A stretch of 11,629 nucleotides of DNA from Rhodoferax sp. (lineage in GTDB: Bacteria; Pseudomonadota; Gammaproteobacteria; Burkholderiales; Burkholderiaceae_C). This document shows, in pieces, positions 1 through 6,795 of the stretch. The notes below the pieces were generated by a model, which worked only from the letters and a program-made list of their open reading frames with translations, was not told the origin of the DNA and did not search any database. Positions within the stretch are counted from its first letter, which is position 1, and each line of letters begins with the position of its first letter. Location of the stretch: the NCBI GenBank assembly GCA_020048255.1, contig JAIFMR010000023.1:1-11629 (forward strand). Direction: 5' to 3'. Both the position numbers and the translations under genes were made by a program.

Positions 1-1
1 G

Positions 2-67
2 AAGGGCAATCTCCAGAAAATGACCAAAGAACTCATCATACAAGTGGGGCATGCGCTGGCACGGTGA
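2..67 (+). CDS. Possible C-terminal tail of an upstream gene (partial)
   Basis: A reading frame enters from the left edge and runs 21 codons to a TGA at 65-67, ending with the residues GHALAR. A compact inverted repeat (CCTGAG, TCA loop, CTCAGG) begins at the base right after the stop, as expected at a gene end. The piece is too short to assign to a family, and another frame in the same stretch is open about as long. Existence as a gene end is an inference. Confidence 0.3.
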   Translation, partial: KGNLQKMTKELIIQVGHALAR

Positions 68-82
68 CCTGAGTCACTCAGG
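68..82 (+). terminator. Small hairpin after the left-edge stop codon
   Basis: Perfect 6-bp arms CCTGAG (68-73) and CTCAGG (77-82) with a TCA loop. It starts directly after the TGA at 65-67. No T-tract follows (the next bases are GC-rich, then TAATAATTTGG), so if it terminates transcription it is a weak or Rho-assisted site. Confidence 0.3.
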
Positions 83-442
83 GCCGCGCGTAATAATTTG
101 GTTTGAGCATGGGTCATTAACCTGTTATGAAAAAAGAGGCAGGGTCGACTGCCCAAAGTGATGCAGTGAAGTGGCTACAAAAATCCTCGGCTCCAGACGA
201 GACCTTATGGTTTTGAATTGGGACTGCTACGCATGATTCCCAGCATGCTCTTAATTGGCGTAGTGCTGCCATCGGCCATTTCGGGCTTGGCAACATTCAT
301 TCCAAACGGTTTCCAAATGGTCGTGAATCCGGAGGTCTACCGCTCTGGCTTTGACGTGACGGACCGGAGATTTGCGTTTGTCACCTCAGAAATGCTGAGC
401 CAGCCGACACATCGGATGCCGTAAACCCACCTGTCCACAAAC
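83..442. other. Gene-poor stretch with one doubtful 63-68 codon frame
   Basis: No convincing gene is visible between the left-edge hairpin and the end of the aldo/keto reductase remnant. A plus-strand frame runs from a TTG at 218 (or ATG at 233) to a TAA ending at 424. It encodes a hydrophobic segment (MIPSMLLIGVVLPSAISGLA) followed by a polar tail. It has no clear ribosome binding site and I recognise no family. It could be a small membrane peptide, the remnant of a decayed gene, or chance. Confidence 0.3.
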
Positions 443-1349
443 TCAATGGGCCAGCGGTGCAGTGATTTGTTCGATGCGGGCCAGCGCATCAACTGTAAGT
501 TTGGGGATCACTGCGACGGCGCCCAGCGATGGCGAGTTGGCTCAAAGTGCAACCCAAGTCGCTGGCCACAGCTTCAAGTTTCGTCACGGCAGCATTTTTG
601 GCGCTGTCCGTCAAGCCTTCCACCAAGAAGCTCATCCCCTTCACGGCCCCTCGGCTTTCTGGGGGAACACCGTTGCGGTACTTGCCAGACAGCAAACCAC
701 TCGCCAAGGGACTCCAGGTGGTCAGACCCAATCCGATCTCATCGTAGAGCTTTGAATATTCCTGCTCAACTCGCTGACGATGAAACAGGTGGTACTGAGG
801 CTGCTCCATCACGGGTTTGTGCAAATGATGCCGCTGTGCCATGTCCCAGGCTGACCGAATGTCTTGCGCGGACCATTCGCTTGTGCCCCAATACAGCGCT
901 TTGCCAGAGCTAATCATGTCGCTCATGGCCCAAACGGTTTCTTCGATCGGTGTGTTGGGATCGGGGCGATGGCAGTACACCAGATCAATGAAATCCAAGC
1001 CCATGCGCTTGAGTGAACCGTCAATCGCTTGTGACAGGTATTTGCGGTTGAGGGTGTCCTTGCGATTGGCCGTGGGGCCCTCCGCCGGCAGTCCCCAAAA
1101 GAACTTGGTCGACACGATGTAATTCAGGCGTGGCCATTTCAGAGCCTTGATCGCCTCACCCATGACGATTTCACTTTGTCCCTGCGCATAAGCCTCGGCG
1201 TTGTCAAAAAAATTGACGCCTGCATCAAAGGCAGCAGCCATCATCTCGCGGGCCGCGGAAGTGTCCACTTGATTGTGATATGTCACCCAGGAGCCCAAAG
1301 AGAGCTCACTGACTTGAAGGCCACTGTGGCCAAGTCGACGGTATTGCAT
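443..1349 (-). pseudogene. Aldo/keto reductase of the Kv-beta-like (AKR6) group, C-terminus broken by a frameshifting deletion
   Basis: NADPH-dependent aldo/keto reductase with a TIM-barrel fold. Counting from an ATG at 1368-1370, the catalytic tetrad is complete: Asp56 and Tyr61 (FFDNAEAY), Lys89 (STKFFWG) and His134 (YCHRPDPNTP). The conserved TTWSPLASGLLSGKY segment is also present. The family start MQYRRLG corresponds to the ATG at 1347-1349, which has a weak purine-rich AGAAAG upstream, so I prefer it. After QLAIA (about 525) the open frame drifts into an unrelated tail and stops at 489-491. In the next frame, from about 523, the normal ending resumes (GAVAVIPKLTVDALARIEQI...) and stops at 443-445. 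About 25 residues are missing between the two parts, including the WC..N....V..GAS...Q..EN stretch that binds the NADPH 2'-phosphate and adenine. The enzyme is therefore probably non-functional unless this is a sequencing or assembly error. It lies downstream of the LLM monooxygenase on the same strand. Confidence 0.8.
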
Positions 1350-1389
1350 GGATATATCTTTCTGTGTCATTGCCGATGGCGAGAGGCTA

Positions 1390-1408
1390 ACAGTCTCTGA
1401 GAGTCTGT
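1390..1408. promoter_or_regulatory. Imperfect dyad upstream of the aldo/keto reductase
   Basis: ACAGTCTC, TGA, GAGTCTGT: 8-bp arms with one mismatch. It sits about 40 bp upstream of the preferred aldo/keto reductase start and 80 bp after the end of the LLM monooxygenase. It could be an operator for a promoter of the reductase or a weak terminator for the gene before it. No T-tract follows on the minus strand, so an operator is slightly favoured. Confidence 0.3.
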
Positions 1409-1486
1409 GTTTTACCGGGTGAATGTCGGGTTGCTTCTGTCACGTGAATCGAGCCAATGAAAGAGGTGAGTTGTCTTCCTGTGTCA

Positions 1487-2488
1487 TCAGGCGGCGCATA
1501 CCGCTGCAGCGATATCCAGAGAGCGCAATCGCAATGGCGGTTCGAAAATATCACATACCAGCATGAATTCATTGGCCTGGGTGCTTTGTGCCAATGCCTG
1601 CAGGCCGGCGCCAACCTTGACTGGCCCGCCGATCACCGCTGCAGCCAGAAAGTCACCGATAGCAGCACGCTCCTGCGGGTGCAGTTGCTCCATAAAGTTG
1701 GCTACCGGCGCCTGCAAACGTTGGCGATCCCCGCTCAAGATGCCCAGAACACGCTGATAAGTGCTGCTGGCCAGGAATTCCGCCTCTGCGTCAGTCGGTG
1801 CAGCAATCAGGGGGACGCCAACAATGGCGTAGGGTTTGGCCAATTGTTTGGACGGTCGAAACCGGTTCTTGTACAGGTCAAGGGCCTGGTGCAACAGGCG
1901 AGGCGCAAAGTGGGCCGCAAAGGCGTAGGGCAGCCCTCGCTCAGCAGCCAGTTGCGCAGAAAACAGACTGGAGCCCAACAACCAGATAGGTACATGCGTG
2001 TTTTGTCCTGGCATGGCGACGATTCCTGGACCAGGTTGCGCTGGCCCAAGAAGTCTTTGCAGTTCTGCCACATCGCGCGGGAAATCCTGTTCCGTTTCCA
2101 CCCGGTCGCGACGCAGGGCGCGCATGGTAGCCCTATCGGTTCCTGGTGCACGACCCAGCCCCAAGTCAATGCGACCCGGATACAGCTCTGCCAACGTGCC
2201 AAAGGCTTCTGCCACCACCAGTGGAGCGTGGTTGGGCAACATGATGCCGCCTGAGCCTACCCGTATGTGGTGGGTACCGCCCGCGATGTGACCAACCAGC
2301 ACTGCAGTGGCAGAACTGGCGATACCAGCCATGTTGTGGTGTTCCGCCAGCCAGTAGCGTGTAAAACCAAGTGACTCTGCGTGGCGTGCGGTCTGGAGTG
2401 CGATGGCCAACGCCTCAGCCACCGTGCCACCTTCGCGCACGGCAACCAGGTCGAGCATGGAAAGTTTGATATTTTTGAGATTTGTCAT
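1487..2488 (-). CDS. yhbW: YhbW-like LLM-class flavin-dependent monooxygenase
   Basis: Bacterial-luciferase-like oxidoreductase using reduced flavin and oxygen; the physiological substrate of this subgroup is not established. With the ATG at 2486-2488 the protein has 333 residues, close to E. coli YhbW from memory. Family motifs in order are RYWLAEHHN (44-52), GSGGIMLPNHAPL (78-90) and LYPGRIDLGLGRAPG (102-116), then FPRDVAEL and WLLGSSLFSAQLAAERGLP in the middle of the protein. An in-frame ATG nine codons earlier (2513-2515) is possible, but the MTNLKNIKLS start matches relatives better. No strong Shine-Dalgarno precedes either. The gene is cytoplasmic, divergent from the short-chain dehydrogenase (about 137 bp between starts) and followed 137 bp later by the damaged aldo/keto reductase. 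Family assignment is firm; the symbol means similarity, not proven orthology. Confidence 0.88.
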   Translation of the reverse strand: MTNLKNIKLSMLDLVAVREGGTVAEALAIALQTARHAESLGFTRYWLAEHHNMAGIASSATAVLVGHIAGGTHHIRVGSGGIMLPNHAPLVVAEAFGTLAELYPGRIDLGLGRAPGTDRATMRALRRDRVETEQDFPRDVAELQRLLGPAQPGPGIVAMPGQNTHVPIWLLGSSLFSAQLAAERGLPYAFAAHFAPRLLHQALDLYKNRFRPSKQLAKPYAIVGVPLIAAPTDAEAEFLASSTYQRVLGILSGDRQRLQAPVANFMEQLHPQERAAIGDFLAAAVIGGPVKVGAGLQALAQSTQANEFMLVCDIFEPPLRLRSLDIAAAVCAA

Positions 2489-2613
2489 AAGTGACCGATC
2501 CTGCACCAAATCCAATGTGTGGGTTCAATGCGATGGATAAGCCCTGAAGTGGCTGTGGCGTGGCGAGGTTAAAGTTCTACCTGTGAACGCAATGGGACTA
2601 CATCAACACAAAC

Positions 2614-2619
2614 GAGGAG
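2614..2619 (+). promoter_or_regulatory. Ribosome binding site fixing the GTG start of the short-chain dehydrogenase
   Basis: GAGGAG, 6 bases before the GTG at 2626-2628. It supports a GTG start, giving VHPLFSLKDK (read as Met). No ATG in the same frame lies nearby. Confidence 0.7.
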
Positions 2620-2625
2620 CATCGT

Positions 2626-3408
2626 GTGCACCCCCTTTTCAGCCTCAAAGACAAAGTGGCCTTGGTGACTGGCGCCGGCAGTACACAGGGTATCGGTTTT
2701 GCCTGTGCGCAATTGCTGGCGGAGTTGGGCGCCAGGGTGGCGCTGACGGCCACGGGTCCACGCATTCATGAGCGAGCGCAGACGCTGCGCGATGATGGCC
2801 ACGACACCAGGGGTTATATAGCCGATTTAACGGACCGTCCCGCCACCCGGGCTCTCGTCGATCAGGTTGTGGCCGATTTTGGTCACATTGACATTTTGGT
2901 GAACAACGCCGGGATGGCCAAGGAGGGTGCCCCTGAGATTTTTCAGCTCTTTCACGAACTTGATGATGACGAATGGGATACCGGCATGGCGCGCAACCTG
3001 ACAACTTGCTACAACGTCACGCGCAGCGTACTGCCGGGTATGCGCGAGCGTCGCTACGGGCGCATCATTAACATTTCGTCCACCACCGGCACCTTGGGCA
3101 GCAACTTCGGAGAGGCCGCATACAGCGCTGCCAAGTCAGCGATGCTGGGAATGAGCCTGAGCATTGCGTTAGAAACCGCAATCCATGGCATCACCATCAA
3201 CAACGTGGCGCCCGGCTGGATAGCCACGGCCTCTCAAACTGAACTGGAGAAGATTGCCGCCACTTACACGCCACTCAAGCGTGCGGGCACAGCCATGGAG
3301 GTTGCTGCGATGGTGGCTTTTTTGGCCAGTCCCGCAGCAAGCTATATCACTGGACAGCTCATGGTGGTCGATGGTGGCAACTTCCTGCAAGAAAGCAAAG
3401 GCCCGTGA
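2626..3408 (+). CDS. FabG-like short-chain dehydrogenase/reductase
   Basis: NAD(P)-dependent oxidoreductase of the classical SDR family, 260 residues, the usual length. Visible elements are the cofactor loop TGAGSTQGIG (15-24), D67 in IADLTD contacting the adenine, NNAG (93-96), and the catalytic set Asn124, Ser152 (INISS), Tyr166 and Lys170 (YSAAK). The PGW segment (196-198) and the C-terminal ITGQLMVVDGG are typical. The Ser-Tyr interval is one residue longer than in E. coli FabG because of a GSNFG insertion. Similarity is to 3-oxoacyl-ACP reductases, but a solitary SDR without fab neighbours more often acts on a hydroxy acid, sugar or alcohol, so no substrate is claimed. It stands alone on the plus strand, with divergent yhbW-like upstream and the TRAP operon converging 46 bp downstream; no clear terminator hairpin was seen in that gap. 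Confidence 0.9.
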   Translation: MHPLFSLKDKVALVTGAGSTQGIGFACAQLLAELGARVALTATGPRIHERAQTLRDDGHDTRGYIADLTDRPATRALVDQVVADFGHIDILVNNAGMAKEGAPEIFQLFHELDDDEWDTGMARNLTTCYNVTRSVLPGMRERRYGRIINISSTTGTLGSNFGEAAYSAAKSAMLGMSLSIALETAIHGITINNVAPGWIATASQTELEKIAATYTPLKRAGTAMEVAAMVAFLASPAASYITGQLMVVDGGNFLQESKGP

Positions 3409-3454
3409 ACTGTTTCCTTGAGTCGATAGTCTCCCGTCAGAATACGTCTCAGGC

Positions 3455-4780
3455 TTACCAGCCAATGGCTTTGGGTAACCACAACGCCACTTGGGGAAAC
3501 TTGAACAAAATCACCAGTGCGATGCCCTGCAGGATGATGAATGGCACCACACCTCTGTAAATATCTTTGATGGTGATACCCACGGGGGCTACGCCCTTCA
3601 GATAAAACAAAGCCCAACCGAAGGGGGGCGTCAAAAACGATGATTGCAAATTAACTGTAATCAACATAGCCAACCACACGGGGTCAACACCCTGCGACAA
3701 CAAAATCGGCAAAAACAGAGGCACTGCAATGTAGCTGATCTCAATCCACTCAATAAAGAAGCCTAGCAAAAAGATCATCAACATCATGAACCACACAGCG
3801 GTGTCGACCCCCCCTGGCAGCATTTCAAACAGGCGCGCAATCAGGTCTTCGCCGTGAAGCCCGCGAAACGACAGGGCAAAAACTTGAGCTGCCATCAGAA
3901 TAAACATCATCATGGCTGTGATCTTGCTGGTGTCGAGCGCCACCTCCTGCAAGATTTTCCATTTGAAACGACCAGACAGCATGGTGATCAGCACTGCCCC
4001 CACAGCGCCCATGGAGGCTGCTTCGGTGGGCGCTGCCACTCCGCCCACAATGGACCCCAGCACCGCCACTACCAGCATGATGGGTGGGATCACCACTTTG
4101 ATAAAGCGCATGCCCAGCTCGCGCCGCGTTACATCGTTGCGTTCTGCCAGCGGAATCGGCGGCATGGAGTCAGGGTCGAGCCAACCGCGTATGAGCAAGT
4201 AAACGATGTAGATGACAGCGAGCATCACGCCGGGCCCTACTGCCGCGGCAAACAAGGTGCCAACCGACAGCTGCATGATGTCGGACAGCAAAATTAAGAT
4301 CAGGCTAGGCGGAATGATCTGCCCCAGACAGCCCGATGCACAAATCACCCCACAAGCCAGGCTTTTGTCGTAGCCGCGGCGCACCAGTGTCGGCAGCGCC
4401 AACAGACCCAATGTGATGACCGTGGCACCCACGATACCGGTCGTCGCCCCCATCAGCACACCAAACAGCACAATGCCCACACCCATGCCGCCGCGCAGAC
4501 CGCCGGCGAGGTGACCCATCACATCCAGTAAGTCGTCGGCCAGGCGAGACTTTTCCAGCATCACACCCATAAATACGAATAGTGGGATCGCCATCCACTG
4601 GTAACCCGCCACAATGCCGTAAAAGCGTGCCGGAAGCAGATTGAACAGTGAGTCTCCAAAGCCAAGGTAGCCGAAGATGAAGCCCACCGCAGCTAAGCTC
4701 GTGGCAACTGGAATGCCAATCATGAGCAGGCAGAAGAAACCTACCAGCATCAAGATGGCGTAAGTTTGGGGTTCAAACAT
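3455..4780 (-). CDS. dctM: TRAP transporter large permease subunit
   Basis: Membrane translocation subunit of a tripartite ATP-independent periplasmic transporter, driven by a sodium gradient. It has 441 residues, almost all hydrophobic helices. Half-repeat signatures are SGCLGQIIPPS (149-159) in the first half and SSFLTPPFGWALFYL (about 380-394) in the second. The DctM hallmark GGVAAPTEAASMGAVGA (246-262) lies between them. The ATG overlaps the end of dctQ by 8 bp (4773-4780), pointing to translational coupling. It is the last gene of the operon. It is complete, with no broken motif seen. Confidence 0.95.
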   Translation of the reverse strand: MFEPQTYAILMLVGFFCLLMIGIPVATSLAAVGFIFGYLGFGDSLFNLLPARFYGIVAGYQWMAIPLFVFMGVMLEKSRLADDLLDVMGHLAGGLRGGMGVGIVLFGVLMGATTGIVGATVITLGLLALPTLVRRGYDKSLACGVICASGCLGQIIPPSLILILLSDIMQLSVGTLFAAAVGPGVMLAVIYIVYLLIRGWLDPDSMPPIPLAERNDVTRRELGMRFIKVVIPPIMLVVAVLGSIVGGVAAPTEAASMGAVGAVLITMLSGRFKWKILQEVALDTSKITAMMMFILMAAQVFALSFRGLHGEDLIARLFEMLPGGVDTAVWFMMLMIFLLGFFIEWIEISYIAVPLFLPILLSQGVDPVWLAMLITVNLQSSFLTPPFGWALFYLKGVAPVGITIKDIYRGVVPFIILQGIALVILFKFPQVALWLPKAIGW

Positions 4781-5297
4781 CTTCCAGCTCCCCTGGCGCG
4801 CGGTAGGTCTGGACGATGCGCATGAGCTGTCCGACCGACTGAAACACCAGCAGGCTGTAACCCACCGGTATTAGTCCTTTGACTATCCAGCGAAGCGGAA
4901 TGCCACCGGGGTCCGGCGACTGCTCATTGATGGCATAGGCCTGCCCCACATAGCCCACCGACAGGGCTACAAACAGAAGTGCCACCACGATGATGAGCAG
5001 CACAGAGATCACGTCCACCCAGAACTGGGCGCGAGAGCCGTAACGCGCATAAAAAAGATCCACCCGCACGTTGTCCCCGCGCTGCAAGGCGTGGCTCATG
5101 CCCAGCAGAATCAGGGCGGCGAGCAGATGCCATTCCAACTCTTGGGCCCAGACTGACCCCAAACTGAACATGTAGCGCAACAACACATTGACAGCCACCA
5201 GCGAGATCATGGCCAGCGCCAACCAAGCCGTCAGTGTGCCAATGTGGTCAATCAGTGCTTCGATACGGACAACGGCACGGGCGATTCTTTTTTGCAT
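4773..5297 (-). CDS. dctQ: TRAP transporter small permease subunit
   Basis: Small four-helix membrane subunit that pairs with DctM. It has 174 residues from the ATG at 5295-5297; a TTG one codon earlier is possible. A GAAGG motif 8 bases before the ATG favours the ATG. Helices are near residues 20-40, 50-66, 88-110 and 135-155. The WAQELEWHLLAALILLG stretch in helix 2 carries the glutamates conserved in DctQ, and QRGDNVRVDLFY follows. It resembles the DctQ proteins often annotated as mannitol/chloroaromatic type. It lies 17 bp after dctP and overlaps dctM by 8 bp. Confidence 0.92.
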   Translation of the reverse strand: MQKRIARAVVRIEALIDHIGTLTAWLALAMISLVAVNVLLRYMFSLGSVWAQELEWHLLAALILLGMSHALQRGDNVRVDLFYARYGSRAQFWVDVISVLLIIVVALLFVALSVGYVGQAYAINEQSPDPGGIPLRWIVKGLIPVGYSLLVFQSVGQLMRIVQTYRAPGELEDV

Positions 5298-5314
5298 CAA
5301 ACTGGCCTTCGGCT

Positions 5315-6406
5315 TTAACCACGCACGGTGCTGTGGTATGCGCCTTCACTCACGTCAGCCCAGCGCTGGTACTTAGCCATGAACGCCATGTAAGAGTCGT
5401 GCACCTTCTTGGTCATCGGGTCTTTTGCCACGGCTTCGGCCAGCACCTTGTCGGTCTCGGCACGCAACGCTTTGATGACACTGTCGGGCAAGGGTTTGGC
5501 AATCACTTTTTGGTTCTTAATCAGGTCTTCCATGGCGTCGGCATTGGCCTTTTGGCACCAGCCTTCACTGATCACGTTGCATGCAGCCGCAGCGTTTTGC
5601 ACAATCGCCTGCAAATCTTTGGGCAGCGTTTGCCACGCGGCCTTGTTGATGAGCAACTCCGACACGGTGGCTGACTCATGCCAGCCCGTGGTGTAGTAAA
5701 ACTTGGCCGCCTTGTGCAGCCCCAGGCGGCGGTCTTGGTAGGGGCCAACAAACTCAGCGGCATCGATCACACCGCGCTCCAGTGCTGGGAAGATTTCACC
5801 GCCCGGCAGTACCTTCACATCCACCCCCAGGTTGGCGTACACCTTGCCCGCCAGCCCAGGAATGCGCATCTTGAGACCTTTGAGGTCAGCAACCGTCTTG
5901 ATTTCTTTCTTGAACCATCCAGTCATCTGTACACCGGTATTGCCGCAGGGCATGGCCACCATACCAAATGGTGCATACACCTCGTTCCACAGGTCAATGC
6001 CGCCGCCGTCGTACAGCCAACCGTTGATGCCCTGAAAGTTCATGCCAAACGGTACCGCTGTGAAATACTGTGCAGCAAATGTCTTGCCCGTCCAGAAGTA
6101 ACTGTTGGCGTGGTTCATTTCAACTGTGCCGGCGCGAACAGCGTCAAAGCCTTCAAACGCTGGAATCAATTCACCAGCGCCAAACACCTGAATGTTGAGG
6201 CGACCGTCGGACATCTCCTTGATGCGCTTGGCCAGGTCAGTGGCGCTGCCTGGGCCGTCGAAGTAAAACGGTGAGCCCTTCGGATAAGCGCTGGTCATTT
6301 TCCAGTTGAAAGTACCCTTGCCTTGGGCATGAACAAGCGACGGTGCGCTCAGGACGCCACCAGAAATAGCGGCGGTCGTGAGGAATTTGCGGCGAATCAG
6401 CGTCAT
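5315..6406 (-). CDS. dctP: TRAP transporter substrate-binding protein with Tat signal (TakP/FcbT1-like)
   Basis: Periplasmic receptor that captures an organic anion and delivers it to DctQM. I choose the ATG at 6404-6406 (363 residues). It has GGAG 9 bases upstream and puts the twin-arginine motif IRRKFLT at residues 4-10; an ATG seven codons earlier lacks a ribosome binding site. The Tat signal ends near VHA/Q (27/28). The mature part shows the family segments FKWK-like FNWKMTSAYPKGSPFY, GELIPAFEGFDAVRAG, LKGLKMRIPGLAGKV with the conserved carboxylate-binding Arg (181), and AAEFVGPYQDRRLGLHK followed by YYTTGWHES. These match the alpha-keto-acid binder TakP and the chlorobenzoate-type FcbT1 group better than C4-dicarboxylate DctP. 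A 2-oxo acid, 2-hydroxy acid or aromatic acid is therefore the likely ligand, but it cannot be read out. Tat export suggests folding before export. Confidence 0.93.
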   Translation of the reverse strand: MTLIRRKFLTTAAISGGVLSAPSLVHAQGKGTFNWKMTSAYPKGSPFYFDGPGSATDLAKRIKEMSDGRLNIQVFGAGELIPAFEGFDAVRAGTVEMNHANSYFWTGKTFAAQYFTAVPFGMNFQGINGWLYDGGGIDLWNEVYAPFGMVAMPCGNTGVQMTGWFKKEIKTVADLKGLKMRIPGLAGKVYANLGVDVKVLPGGEIFPALERGVIDAAEFVGPYQDRRLGLHKAAKFYYTTGWHESATVSELLINKAAWQTLPKDLQAIVQNAAAACNVISEGWCQKANADAMEDLIKNQKVIAKPLPDSVIKALRAETDKVLAEAVAKDPMTKKVHDSYMAFMAKYQRWADVSEGAYHSTVRG

Positions 6407-6481
6407 GTGAGGTAGCTCCATATGCATTTGAGGTTTAACAGTCGGGGCGAAACCGTTTGTAAATCGGTCTATTAACTACAA

Positions 6482-6497
6482 AGCAAAAGCTATGCCA
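6482..6497 (-). promoter_or_regulatory. Candidate sigma-54 (-24/-12) promoter for dctPQM
   Basis: On the minus strand this reads TGGCATAGCTTTTGCT. Against the RpoN consensus TGGCACG-N4-TTGCW it keeps TGGCA and TTGCT with exact spacing, including the invariant GG and GC, and differs at two positions. Transcription would start near 6471, leaving a 5' leader of about 65 bases before dctP. An IHF-type site and symmetric repeats lie upstream, as sigma-54 promoters require. Confidence 0.5.
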
Positions 6498-6512
6498 CAT
6501 GAATAATTGATT

Positions 6513-6525
6513 TAAGTTATTGATT
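6513..6525 (-). promoter_or_regulatory. Candidate IHF binding site
   Basis: AATCAATAACTTA on the minus strand matches the IHF consensus WATCAANNNNTTR at every defined position, in an AT-rich tract. It falls at about -42 to -54 relative to the predicted dctP start site, the usual place between a sigma-54 promoter and its upstream activator sites. A second near-match (one mismatch) follows at 6500-6512, giving a 13-bp direct repeat. Confidence 0.45.
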
Positions 6526-6590
6526 TATATATGTTTTATCAATTTTGAAAAATCTGCCTTGTTTGCGCGTGCACTCGAAAAATCTAAAGT

Positions 6591-6622
6591 TTTCAAAAGT
6601 ATCCATGCTGAATGTTTTGAAA
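6591..6622. promoter_or_regulatory. Inverted repeat, possible upstream activator site for dctP
   Basis: TTTCAAAA (6591-6598) and TTTTGAAA (6615-6622) form perfect 8-bp arms separated by 16 bp. A further TTTTGAAA lies at 6543-6550, and GAAAAATCT is repeated at 6547 and 6577, 30 bp apart. Relative to the predicted dctP start the inverted repeat is at about -120 to -151, a normal distance for a sigma-54 activator. The AT-rich context raises the chance of coincidence. Confidence 0.35.
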
Positions 6623-6704
6623 TTTGATCAATTGATTTCATTTGGATGCTATTCCATGCCACTTGGATGTCTTTCAATTCATGCAATAACTCAAAACAGC
6701 CACT

Positions 6705-6740
6705 AAAAATGACAATTGGCACCGAGATCACTCTCGGTGC
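6705..6740 (-). terminator. Intrinsic terminator candidate of the asnC-type gene
   Basis: On the minus strand, perfect 8-bp GC-rich arms GCACCGAG (6740-6733) and CTCGGTGC (6726-6719) enclose a 6-base loop. CAATTGTCATTTTTAG follows, with five Ts about ten bases past the stem. It lies 55 bp after the stop of the Lrp/AsnC gene and separates it from the dctP promoter region. The T-run is somewhat distant, so efficiency is uncertain. An overlapping alternative stem exists at 6736-6761. Confidence 0.55.
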
Positions 6741-6795
6741 ATTCATGCGCGCATTTGCACCAGGATGGGGTAAACCCTTGATTTTTGACGTTGAA

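Noticed and set aside
2559..2576. GG-N10-GC sigma-54-like match between yhbW-like and SDR genes
   Set aside because: It arises from a repetitive TGGC-rich stretch and lacks the TTGC element.
3409..3454. Terminator between the convergent SDR and dctM genes
   Set aside because: Only a GTCTC direct repeat and no convincing stem with a T-tract could be found.
6736..6761. NtrC site from GGTGCA and TGCACC
   Set aside because: The half-sites are in the opposite order to the NtrC consensus (TGCAC...GTGCA) and are better explained as RNA stem arms.
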